A stretch of DNA of 36,559 nucleotides from Actinomycetes bacterium. Its GTDB lineage: Bacteria > Actinomycetota > Acidimicrobiia > Acidimicrobiales > RAAP-2. Shown piece by piece: positions 14,142 to 20,813 of the stretch; position 1 is the stretch's first letter; every line of letters starts with the position of its first letter. A program made the translations under genes and the position numbers. The notes beneath the pieces are model-generated. The model saw only the letters and a list, made by a program, of their open reading frames with translations. It did not search any database and was not told the DNA's origin. Location of the stretch: positions 1 through 36,559 of the forward strand of contig JAJYQJ010000087.1 in assembly GCA_021794655.1 (NCBI GenBank), in the 5' to 3' direction.

Positions 14142-15497
14142 CTAAGTGTCTTGATCGGAGTGATGAGGCTCGGCGACAGAGGAGGACCAAGGATCTCCGC
14201 TGATCGGTGGAGGCAGCGGCTCGTTCTTGTGTGCGTCTCGAGATTCAGCATCTGAGCCGGACTCTTTGGTTTGGGTGTCGTCGCTCTCACCCTTCGGCGA
14301 CGAGTCAGAGTCGCCGGATTTGCCGGATTTGCCGGACTCAGACTGGACCCAACCCGCGGGCGCCGGAGGGATAGAGGATGCAGCCGCGGGTTCCGTCGAC
14401 TCAGATGACTTGCCGGACTCAGATGACGCAGACGACTCACTCGACACTCCGAGGTTTGGCACGAACGGTGGCAGTGCGGAGTCGCTCTTCTGCTCCGATC
14501 CGGAGTCCTGATTGCCCTGTTTGGACTCTGCTTCTGGGGTCCACTGACCACCAGCTGGCTCAACGTCTCCGACCGCGGCCGCAGCGGGGGTCGCGACTGA
14601 CGCCGGGCTGGGCTGAACTGGGATGACCGGCGGTGGCGGAGGGGGAGGCGGCGGTGGCGGAGGGGGAGCAGGATCGGCGCTCGCGCTAAACGGTGGCAGC
14701 GTGACCGACGCGAGCGCTTCGGTAGTCTCCGCGACGCTCGAGTCGTCGTCGTTTGGAGCGGAGTGGAGAGCCTCTTTGTCCAAATCTGACGATCCACTCG
14801 GTGGCGATCCACTCGGTGGCGGGCCACTCGGTGGCGGGCCACTCGATGGGAGGCCACTCGATGGGAGGCCGACGCCTCCGGTGGAGACGGCCGCCTCTTC
14901 TCGTTGTGCCTTCAATACATCGGGGTCGGGTAGCGTTACAAGCACGAGTCCGGCGTTCGCGAGTTCACGCAAGGTTCTAAGAGCATCCAAGGGGTGCGAG
15001 TTGGTCGCGTCGACCACTTCTTGAACAGGGCGACCCGGGTTTCCCACCAGGCTGAGCATCTGCCACTGGTCACCACGGATCTGGACGTCACCACCTGGAG
15101 GAGATGACGACATGCAGACCGTTGCTTCGAAGGGAAGCGCTTCTATCAGGGTCCTCCACTCTTGCACTTGAGGACCGAGGTTGTCGAGGGTCGAAGTAAT
15201 GGAGACCCTTGTACTCCCTTCAGGTGCGTTTGCGGAAGTGAAATAGAACCAGCCGTCCTCGATGCAAGCGAGTTCGAACACAGCGGTATCGAGAGGCGTG
15301 CCCCTAGTGTCGTCGTTGTCGACGAGATCGCCGGAGTCGACCCAGATGCGGCGGTCAACTCCTTTGCCGACGACTTGGAGTTCACCGGAGTGACCGGTGC
15401 GCGCCAGCATGTCGAGTACGTCGATCAGCGTGAAAACCGACAGCGATCCGACTAGCGCAGCTGGCGCCGCCTCCGTCCCGGACTGGACCTGTGTCAT
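14142..15497 (-). CDS. PATAN (DUF4388) domain protein with proline- and serine-rich tail
   Basis: ATG 15497 was chosen because GAGGGGG lies 9 nt upstream; the product is about 451 residues. The N-terminal ~100 residues (LVGSLSVFTLIDVLDMLARTG, then RRIWVDSGDLVD) match DUF4388/PATAN, a domain found in bacterial signalling proteins, often with receiver or GTPase-related modules. A helical, winged-helix-like section follows (NPGRPVQEVVD to GLVLVTLPDPD). The second half is low complexity: five PPSG-type units, a run of 13 prolines, and long Ser/Glu/Lys-rich stretches with SESGKSGKS. No membrane segment or signal peptide is visible, so it is probably a cytoplasmic scaffold or adaptor. The function is not known. 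Confidence 0.65.
   Translation of the reverse strand: MTQVQSGTEAAPAALVGSLSVFTLIDVLDMLARTGHSGELQVVGKGVDRRIWVDSGDLVDNDDTRGTPLDTAVFELACIEDGWFYFTSANAPEGSTRVSITSTLDNLGPQVQEWRTLIEALPFEATVCMSSSPPGGDVQIRGDQWQMLSLVGNPGRPVQEVVDATNSHPLDALRTLRELANAGLVLVTLPDPDVLKAQREEAAVSTGGVGLPSSGLPSSGPPPSGPPPSGSPPSGSSDLDKEALHSAPNDDDSSVAETTEALASVTLPPFSASADPAPPPPPPPPPPPPPVIPVQPSPASVATPAAAAVGDVEPAGGQWTPEAESKQGNQDSGSEQKSDSALPPFVPNLGVSSESSASSESGKSSESTEPAAASSIPPAPAGWVQSESGKSGKSGDSDSSPKGESDDTQTKESGSDAESRDAHKNEPLPPPISGDPWSSSVAEPHHSDQDT
14791..14865. repeat. 15-bp coding tandem repeat and adjacent polyproline tract
   Basis: Five 15-bp units (GATCCACTCGGTGGC twice, GGGCCACTCGGTGGC, then two ending CGATGGG) encode PPSG/PSSG pentapeptides in the DUF4388 protein. 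About 120 bp away (14632-14671) a 21-bp unit, GGCGGTGGCGGAGGGGGAG plus two bases, occurs twice and encodes the 13-proline run. Both can change length by slippage without breaking frame. Confidence 0.85.
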
Positions 15498-15817
15498 CGT
15501 GTACAACCCCCTCGTTTATCTTTTCCGACCAGGATAAATCCTACTCCTTCGGGTTGGGAAAAACCATATGTGCTGTTTAGAGAAGGTTTTTGCCCCCTTC
15601 GCTCGGAGTCGCGCGCCTTTATGTAGATCCCGCCTCATCTAAGTAGGACATCGGTTTACGACGCATTTCATCGCGTGGATTGTCGCTCCAAGGTGCTTAA
15701 ACTAACCTGGTCGCAGATGTCGCGCACCGCTCCAACAGGCTCTTCTTGCTCGACCGTCACGACGGGAGACAGTGCGTGGGAGGCTGGGTGACCCCGCGTT
15801 CGAGGGCCTCCAAGACC
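15498..15817. other. Divergent intergenic region, DUF4388 gene / methyltransferase gene
   Basis: This 320-bp spacer separates divergent genes. It contains a perfect 12-bp palindrome, AGGATAAATCCT (15531-15542), 33-45 bp upstream of the DUF4388 start, suitable for a dimeric regulator or overlapping a -10 element on the minus strand. No RNA gene was recognised. In-frame TTG/GTG codons from 15746 would extend the methyltransferase, but the encoded residues look non-conserved. Confidence 0.4.
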
Positions 15818-16882
15818 ATGAGGCGGTTCCTTGTCTCCCTAAGGGACACTTTGGGCACAGATCGCTCCAGTGCCCCAGAACGCAGCGACGCAACAAACAC
15901 CGACCCAGAACACAGTGCCCCAGAACACGGCGACCCAGCAAACGCCGACTCGACGAGCGAGGATGGCTCGGTATACGGTCCGAGTTACTTTGGAGCGGGC
16001 CGCGACTCAAGCGGTGATCGACAGGGGATTTCGGGGTACGCGGTCTACGACCGGGTGTCGTCTAACGCAGACATCGCAGCGTACCTGCTCTGGCGCAATT
16101 TTAGAGCGGAGAAGGCTCTTGATGTTGGATGTGCGAAGGGTTACTTGGTTGAAGCGCTGCGAGAGTTGGGGGTGGACGCGTACGGCTGTGACGTCAGCGA
16201 GTTTGCCGTGGAAAACGCGTCGAGCGCCGTGAGCGGCCTCGTGCGAACTGGAGACTTGGAAACCGGCCTTCCCTACTCGGACGCGGAGTTCGATCTCATA
16301 AGCGCGTTGGAAGTCCTAGAGCACTTGCACCCCGAGAAGGTCAGCGCTGCGCTCGCTGAGCTGAGAAGAGTCTCCAGAGGGGTGGTGTATGCAACGATAC
16401 CGTCGTTTGGATACAACGCGTCGGGTCCGGACGGACACTTCGAGGGGAAAGTGAGACCTGAGTGCCTTGAACGCTACAGGGTCGACGGGGATGATCGAGG
16501 TGGCCCGATCCCTTTTGAAGAGTTGGCGGTCGACAGTAGCGGCCAACCAGTAGAGGGTCACCTGACTATCGCGTCGTTTCAATGGTGGACGGAGGCGTTC
16601 GCTCGTGCGGGATTTGTGAGGGACGTTGAAGTTGAACGCCGGTTGTACCGAGATATCTCGCCCCTCGGGCTCGCCAAGTTTTGGAACCTGTACGTGTTTT
16701 GTGTCCCCGGTGCGAGCAGTAGGTCCCTACTGGAGCCGAGAGAGCCGATGAAGTCCCTGTGGGATCTCGGGTTGGTCCATCCCCTAGTTCAAGACGCGGC
16801 GTCCAAAGGTCTGCTGGCTGTGAACCCTGAAAGCGCTTCTAAGGATTCAAACGTGCCTGAAGCGTCAAACGCGTCTGAGTAA
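15818..16882 (+). CDS. Class I SAM-dependent methyltransferase with acidic repeat linker
   Basis: From ATG 15818 the product is 354 residues. Residues ~20-50 form a low-complexity linker (DPEHSAPEHGDPANAD) built from short nucleotide repeats. The methyltransferase core starts around residue 75, with motif I LDVGCAKG at 101-108, the acidic residue of CDVSEF, and the motif IV region FDLISALEVLEHLHP. It resembles Methyltransf_11/23 enzymes that act on polysaccharides, lipids or small molecules. The C-terminal part contains IASFQWWTEAFARAGF, which is typical of sugar- or polysaccharide-modifying members, but the substrate is not predictable. The ribosome-binding site is weak (GAGGG 11 nt upstream). 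The C-terminus is Ser/Asn/Glu-rich and probably disordered. Confidence 0.75.
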   Translation: MRRFLVSLRDTLGTDRSSAPERSDATNTDPEHSAPEHGDPANADSTSEDGSVYGPSYFGAGRDSSGDRQGISGYAVYDRVSSNADIAAYLLWRNFRAEKALDVGCAKGYLVEALRELGVDAYGCDVSEFAVENASSAVSGLVRTGDLETGLPYSDAEFDLISALEVLEHLHPEKVSAALAELRRVSRGVVYATIPSFGYNASGPDGHFEGKVRPECLERYRVDGDDRGGPIPFEELAVDSSGQPVEGHLTIASFQWWTEAFARAGFVRDVEVERRLYRDISPLGLAKFWNLYVFCVPGASSRSLLEPREPMKSLWDLGLVHPLVQDAASKGLLAVNPESASKDSNVPEASNASE

Positions 16883-16975
16883 CTACTCGATGGCCCGGGG
16901 TGAGGCGACGACCTTCAGCCTTCGATGACTATTTATTCGATACTAGTCGAGACTATTTCTTGGACGGTTGCCAGG

Positions 16976-18148
16976 TTATTGGACGGTTACTAGGGTCCCG
17001 ATCGGCGTCATCGGGAACACGACGGCCGCGTGTGCGGGGGGCATCTCGACGCAACCGACGCTTTGAGGGAAGCCGTAGCTCGCTCGTACGAAACCGTGGA
17101 GTGCGTCGCCACCGTTGAAGTAGCTCACCCAAGGGATCCCTGGGTCGACGTACTTTGTCCCGTTGGGGTTTGTCCCACTCATCGTCGTCGACGTGTAACG
17201 AGCGTAGACGGGGAACGTCCCGTTAGCAGTTGGTGCGGCGGGGACGCCGGTGTTTGCGAGGGTGGTGTACTTGACGACGCCGTTTTGGTAGACGGTCGCG
17301 GTCTCGGGGAGTTGCTTGGAGACGAGGACGTAGCCGTAGGGAAGTGGATCGGCGGCGCCCGTGGAGGCCGCCTGGAGGAGTGCGGTCCAAAAAGCCGTGC
17401 CGGTAGGGGCGCCGTTCCAGGGGAGTCCGTGCTGGGCTTCAAAGCTCATAACGGCCCCGTTCGTGATGACGTTTGGAACACCAGGTGACCAAAGAGAGGT
17501 GAGAGAAGGTGGCTGGTTCGGCCATCTCCATGCGAAGGTTCCAACCTGTGGATCGGCCTCTTGCTGGGGCGAAGAAGGCTGGCTCGCCGGGGTGAAGTTC
17601 AGCGGCAGGTAGCCGAGTTCAGCTAGTAGCTGCTGGAGCCGCAACGTCGAACCTTGGGCGACGGTGAAGCTCGCGGTGTAGGGCGCGATCATCGTCTGGT
17701 GTTTTGTCCCGAGAGCACCGGTAGCACCACCTGGTACGGTTATCTTTTCGCTCGACCCCGGCACGAGTGGACCCGCGGGGACGAACTCGAGCTCGGTCGG
17801 GGAGGCGGAAGTCCAGTTTCCCGGGACCGCCGGGGTTATCGACGGCTTCGGGCTCGAACTGGACAACGGGGCGGAAAACGTGACGGTTATCGGGGAACTC
17901 GCGGTCACTCCGGTAGCGTTCGCCGCCGGTGTGGTTCCGACGACGTACAACGGCGGGACGGGGGGTTTTTGAGCAGCAGATGCGCTCGTCCCAGCTGGTC
18001 GCAGGAGTGCGAAACCAGCTACACCTACGACCAAGACGGCGAGCGCGACCACTGCGACGACCAGGGATCGCTTCGACCTTGGTATCGCGTTACTTGGCTT
18101 GCGACTACTCTTACTACTTGGCTTTAAGTGTGCTGGGTTCTTTGTCAC
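16976..18148 (-). CDS. L,D-transpeptidase (YkuD) with Big_5-type and peptidoglycan-binding-like regions
   Basis: The 390-residue protein is predicted to form 3-3 (L,D) peptidoglycan cross-links outside the membrane. It has a Lys/Ser-rich cytoplasmic N-terminus, a membrane anchor at about 29-49, and an Ig-like Big_5-type domain (~66-163: TTPAANATGVTASSPITVTFSAPL). A helical peptidoglycan-binding-like region follows (170-260: LQQLLAELGYLP ... NGAVMSFEAQHGL). The C-terminal YkuD domain has the HGFVRASYGFPQSVGCVEM motif with His351, Ser363 and nucleophile Cys366. The start is GTG 18148 without a ribosome-binding site; a -10-like TAGTAT ends 8 nt upstream. It uses meso-DAP stems of the kind made by the dap genes in this window. 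Confidence 0.9.
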   Translation of the reverse strand: MTKNPAHLKPSSKSSRKPSNAIPRSKRSLVVAVVALAVLVVGVAGFALLRPAGTSASAAQKPPVPPLYVVGTTPAANATGVTASSPITVTFSAPLSSSSPKPSITPAVPGNWTSASPTELEFVPAGPLVPGSSEKITVPGGATGALGTKHQTMIAPYTASFTVAQGSTLRLQQLLAELGYLPLNFTPASQPSSPQQEADPQVGTFAWRWPNQPPSLTSLWSPGVPNVITNGAVMSFEAQHGLPWNGAPTGTAFWTALLQAASTGAADPLPYGYVLVSKQLPETATVYQNGVVKYTTLANTGVPAAPTANGTFPVYARYTSTTMSGTNPNGTKYVDPGIPWVSYFNGGDALHGFVRASYGFPQSVGCVEMPPAHAAVVFPMTPIGTLVTVQ

Positions 18149-18156
18149 CGATACGT

Positions 18157-18185
18157 ATACTACCAGGGATTGTGGAAACTGTCCG
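18157..18185 (-). promoter_or_regulatory. Candidate promoter for leaderless L,D-transpeptidase mRNA
   Basis: On the minus strand, CGGACA (18185-18180), a 17-nt spacer and TAGTAT (18162-18157) are followed 8 nt later by GTG 18148. The -35 keeps GACA of TTGACA. No Shine-Dalgarno sequence precedes the GTG, which fits leaderless translation. Confidence 0.5.
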
Positions 18186-18246
18186 GCATCCTTTCAAGCT
18201 ATTCTCAGAATCAGGTTGGAGAGTCCGAATCGATGTGCCCGCGCTG

Positions 18247-18294
18247 TAGTCCGAATCGTTCTGCCCGCTCCATAGTTCGAATCGTTCTGCCCGC
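18247..18294. repeat. 26-bp-period direct repeat, two units
   Basis: TAGTCCGAATCGTTCTGCCC plus GC (18247-18268) recurs at 18273-18294 with one mismatch. It lies upstream of the L,D-transpeptidase promoter and downstream of glnD, adjacent to the 17-bp array. Confidence 0.8.
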
Positions 18295-18296
18295 GC

Positions 18297-18364
18297 TACA
18301 GCGCGTCGAGTTCTATAGCGTGTCGAGCGCTATAGCGTGTCGAGTGTTAGAGCGCGTCGAGACG
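18297..18364. repeat. 17-bp tandem repeat, four units
   Basis: Units starting at 18297, 18314, 18331 and 18348 follow TATAGCGTGTCGAG plus three variable bases. The common core is TAnAGCGyGTCGAG. The array ends 8 nt before the glnD stop codon. No stem-loop with a T-tract was seen. Confidence 0.85.
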
Positions 18365-18371
18365 ACGGTTT

Positions 18372-20768
18372 TCAGCTGGCGGCCCGAGCGGAGGATCTCG
18401 CGATTGCCGATCGGAGGTGGCTCTCAATCATGCGGGCACGGCGTTCGTCGGTCACCTTTGCCCCGGTCGAGTCTCTTACGTAGAAGGCGTCGATGACCTC
18501 GGTGCCGATGGTCGAAACTCTGGCCGAGACTACGTCGAGGTCACAGTTGAAGAGCGCCTTTGTGACGTGGTGGAGAAGCCCTATCTCGTCGGTGGCGTGA
18601 ACCTCGACAACCGTTGCGGCCGACGACGCGTCGTTGTCTATCGATACCGCGACGGCGACGGGATGAGCTGCTTCGGCACGCCTACTCGAAGCGTACGCGC
18701 GAGCCTTCTTCTCCAGCCGTTCCTCGACCTCGATACCGCCTTGGATCGTCAGGTCGATGTCTCGCTCGAGGTCGAAAGAGTCGGGCCATCTAGAGTGTTG
18801 GGCGTCGACGGTGAACACGTCGACGATTATCCCGTCTCGCGACGTCGTGTCTGCGGACTGGACGTTTAGGTCGTGGAGGGCCAGAACACCGGTTACCGAC
18901 GAGAGCAACCCACGGCGATCCTCGGCGGCGACGAACACTCTCGGCGGCCTAACGACGACGGCGGAGCGCCGTGTCTTCCTGACACGATCGCTCAGATGGT
19001 TGCGCATGTCGTCGAGGAGGCGCGTCAGGCGATTCACGCCCGACGGGCTCGTCCCTGCGAGGGCCTCTTCGGTACGGCCGACGAGATCGGCGACGAGCCC
19101 GGCTTTCCAGCTTCCCCAAGCGGCCGGCCCGGTCGCTTTCGAATCGGCCTCGGTTAGCATCCAGAGCAACGAGAGCAGCTCACGATTGCCGACGAGAGTC
19201 GCGACGCGCTCGATCGTCGCGGGATCGTCGAGGTCTCGTCGCGTCGCGGTGTCCGGGAGTAGTAGGTGATACCTGACCATGTTCGACAAGATCTCGACGT
19301 CGTCTGGTTCGAACCCGATTCGCTGCCCGATGAGCCTGACTTTGTCGATGCCGATCTCCGTGTGGTCGCCGGGGAAGCCCTTGCCGATGTCGTGGAGGAG
19401 CGCCCCGACGAGTAGGAGGTCTGGTCTCGTCACGTTGCTGGTGAGAGACGCCGCGTTCGCGACGGTCTCCAACAGGTGGCGGTCGACGGTATAGCGGTGA
19501 TAGGCGTTTCGCTGGGGTTTGTTGCGAACGGCCTGCCATTCGGGAAGGATGCGAACGACGATCCCCTCTTCGTCGAGGGACTCAAACGTCTCGATCGCAG
19601 GCTCGCCGGTGGCCAAGAGTCGGATCAGGGCGTCTTTACCTGACGCCGGCCACCGCGTCGAGGGTCGAGGGCACTTGTCGGCGAGGCGGTGGATGGTCGC
19701 TCTACTGATTGGAAGCTTCCTCTCGGCGGCTATCGCGGCCACTCGAAGTGCGAGGGTGAAATCGTCGGCGACGGCAGCGGAAGGCCGAAGCGTGACCTCG
19801 CCTCCGACGACAGCGACGTCGGGATCGTCGACGTTTTCGATCTCTTGTGAGTTCGGATACGTGCCGTCGTGTGACCGACGGCGAAACCACCGGTTGCGGC
19901 GAGGTCGGGAGGGGTCCCAGAAGCGCCTCCTGCGCCAGGCGTCGTCGCTGACCCACGCGACGCGCCGGCCCGCTTCAGATACCGACGACATGAGCGAGTC
20001 GGCGTCTTCGTAGCCCAACGTCGTCGCTATGTGATCTTGTTCTTGGAGGAGCAGGGTGTCGAGTGATCGCTTGGAGGATCTGTGGAGTTCGACGCGGACG
20101 TCGGCGAGGACCGCGACGGCTGGATCGAGTGAGGGTAGATCGACGTAGTCGGCGAGGAGGGGCGCGTACTTGCGAAGCGCCTGGAGAGCGTTTACGTCTC
20201 GAAGACCACCGTGGCTCTCCTTTAGGTTCGGTTCGAGGAGAAACGCGACGTCACCTTGAAGACGGTGTCGTTCTCTCATCTGCTCGGAGAGGGTCGGCAG
20301 CCATCGTGCGCCGAGGTACTTTCGCCACCGATCGGTTACCTCGTCGAGCAAGGGTTTCGCGACTCTCTCGTCCCCCCACACGAGGCGTGCGTCGAGGAGT
20401 CCGAGGGCGACGCGCAAGTCGGAGTCGGCGGCCGCCAAGGTCTCTTTCGGCGTACGTACGCTGTGGTCGAGGTGTACCCCCTCGTCCCATACCGGGTACC
20501 AGATCGCGTCGGCTAACGCGGAGATGCTGTGGCGTCCGTCGTAGACGAGGACGACGTCGAGGTCACTGAAAGGGAAGAGCTCTCCACGCCCGTATCCGCC
20601 GACGGCGAGCAGCGCGAAGTGTTTTGGACTCCCACCGCTCGCTTCTTCGATGAGTTGGGTGAGCCAACCGTCGGCCTCGGCGCAGTACGCGCTGCACAGT
20701 TCAAGCCCGTGGAGACTGGTATCTCCCAAGAGTGCAAGACGTCGGTCCTTCAAGGAGATGTCGACCAC
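18372..20768 (-). CDS. glnD: [Protein-PII] uridylyltransferase / uridylyl-removing enzyme
   Basis: GlnD senses glutamine and (de)modifies PII proteins; in many Actinobacteria the modification is adenylylation. The 798-residue protein has the full domain order. The nucleotidyltransferase motif GGYGRGELFPFSDLD (residues 57-71) carries Asp69 and Asp71, followed by the GlnD linker domain. The HD phosphohydrolase motif LLHDIGKGFPGDH has His459-Asp460. Two C-terminal ACT domains follow (RVFVAAEDRRGLLSSVTGVL and VVEVHATDEIGLLHHVTKAL). No glnB or amtB is nearby. GTG 20768 has no ribosome-binding site but has TATTTT six nt upstream, suggesting a leaderless mRNA. The gene upstream ends 45 bp away. Confidence 0.94.
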   Translation of the reverse strand: MVDISLKDRRLALLGDTSLHGLELCSAYCAEADGWLTQLIEEASGGSPKHFALLAVGGYGRGELFPFSDLDVVLVYDGRHSISALADAIWYPVWDEGVHLDHSVRTPKETLAAADSDLRVALGLLDARLVWGDERVAKPLLDEVTDRWRKYLGARWLPTLSEQMRERHRLQGDVAFLLEPNLKESHGGLRDVNALQALRKYAPLLADYVDLPSLDPAVAVLADVRVELHRSSKRSLDTLLLQEQDHIATTLGYEDADSLMSSVSEAGRRVAWVSDDAWRRRRFWDPSRPRRNRWFRRRSHDGTYPNSQEIENVDDPDVAVVGGEVTLRPSAAVADDFTLALRVAAIAAERKLPISRATIHRLADKCPRPSTRWPASGKDALIRLLATGEPAIETFESLDEEGIVVRILPEWQAVRNKPQRNAYHRYTVDRHLLETVANAASLTSNVTRPDLLLVGALLHDIGKGFPGDHTEIGIDKVRLIGQRIGFEPDDVEILSNMVRYHLLLPDTATRRDLDDPATIERVATLVGNRELLSLLWMLTEADSKATGPAAWGSWKAGLVADLVGRTEEALAGTSPSGVNRLTRLLDDMRNHLSDRVRKTRRSAVVVRPPRVFVAAEDRRGLLSSVTGVLALHDLNVQSADTTSRDGIIVDVFTVDAQHSRWPDSFDLERDIDLTIQGGIEVEERLEKKARAYASSRRAEAAHPVAVAVSIDNDASSAATVVEVHATDEIGLLHHVTKALFNCDLDVVSARVSTIGTEVIDAFYVRDSTGAKVTDERRARMIESHLRSAIARSSARAAS

Positions 20769-20780
20769 CTGTCGAAAATA
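20769..20780 (-). promoter_or_regulatory. Candidate -10 box for leaderless glnD mRNA
   Basis: TATTTT (20780-20775, minus strand) ends 6 nt before GTG 20768, and no Shine-Dalgarno sequence is present. No convincing -35 was found at the usual distance. Confidence 0.4.
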
Positions 20781-20813
20781 GCACTTCGACGAGATGATAT
20801 TGACGGCGAACGG

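Noticed and set aside
15702-16010. Minus-strand frame with RRLLGRRVLGHCVLGRCLLRR periodicity
   Set aside because: It is antisense of the repeated acidic linker of the methyltransferase gene.
18297-18364. Possible CRISPR or iteron origin
   Set aside because: The units are contiguous, there are no spacers, and there is no rep or dnaA gene or DnaA-box cluster nearby; it is treated as a simple tandem repeat.
19702-20569. Arg-rich frames on both strands inside glnD
   Set aside because: glnD is continuous with all catalytic domains intact; these are out-of-frame shadows of high-GC coding DNA.
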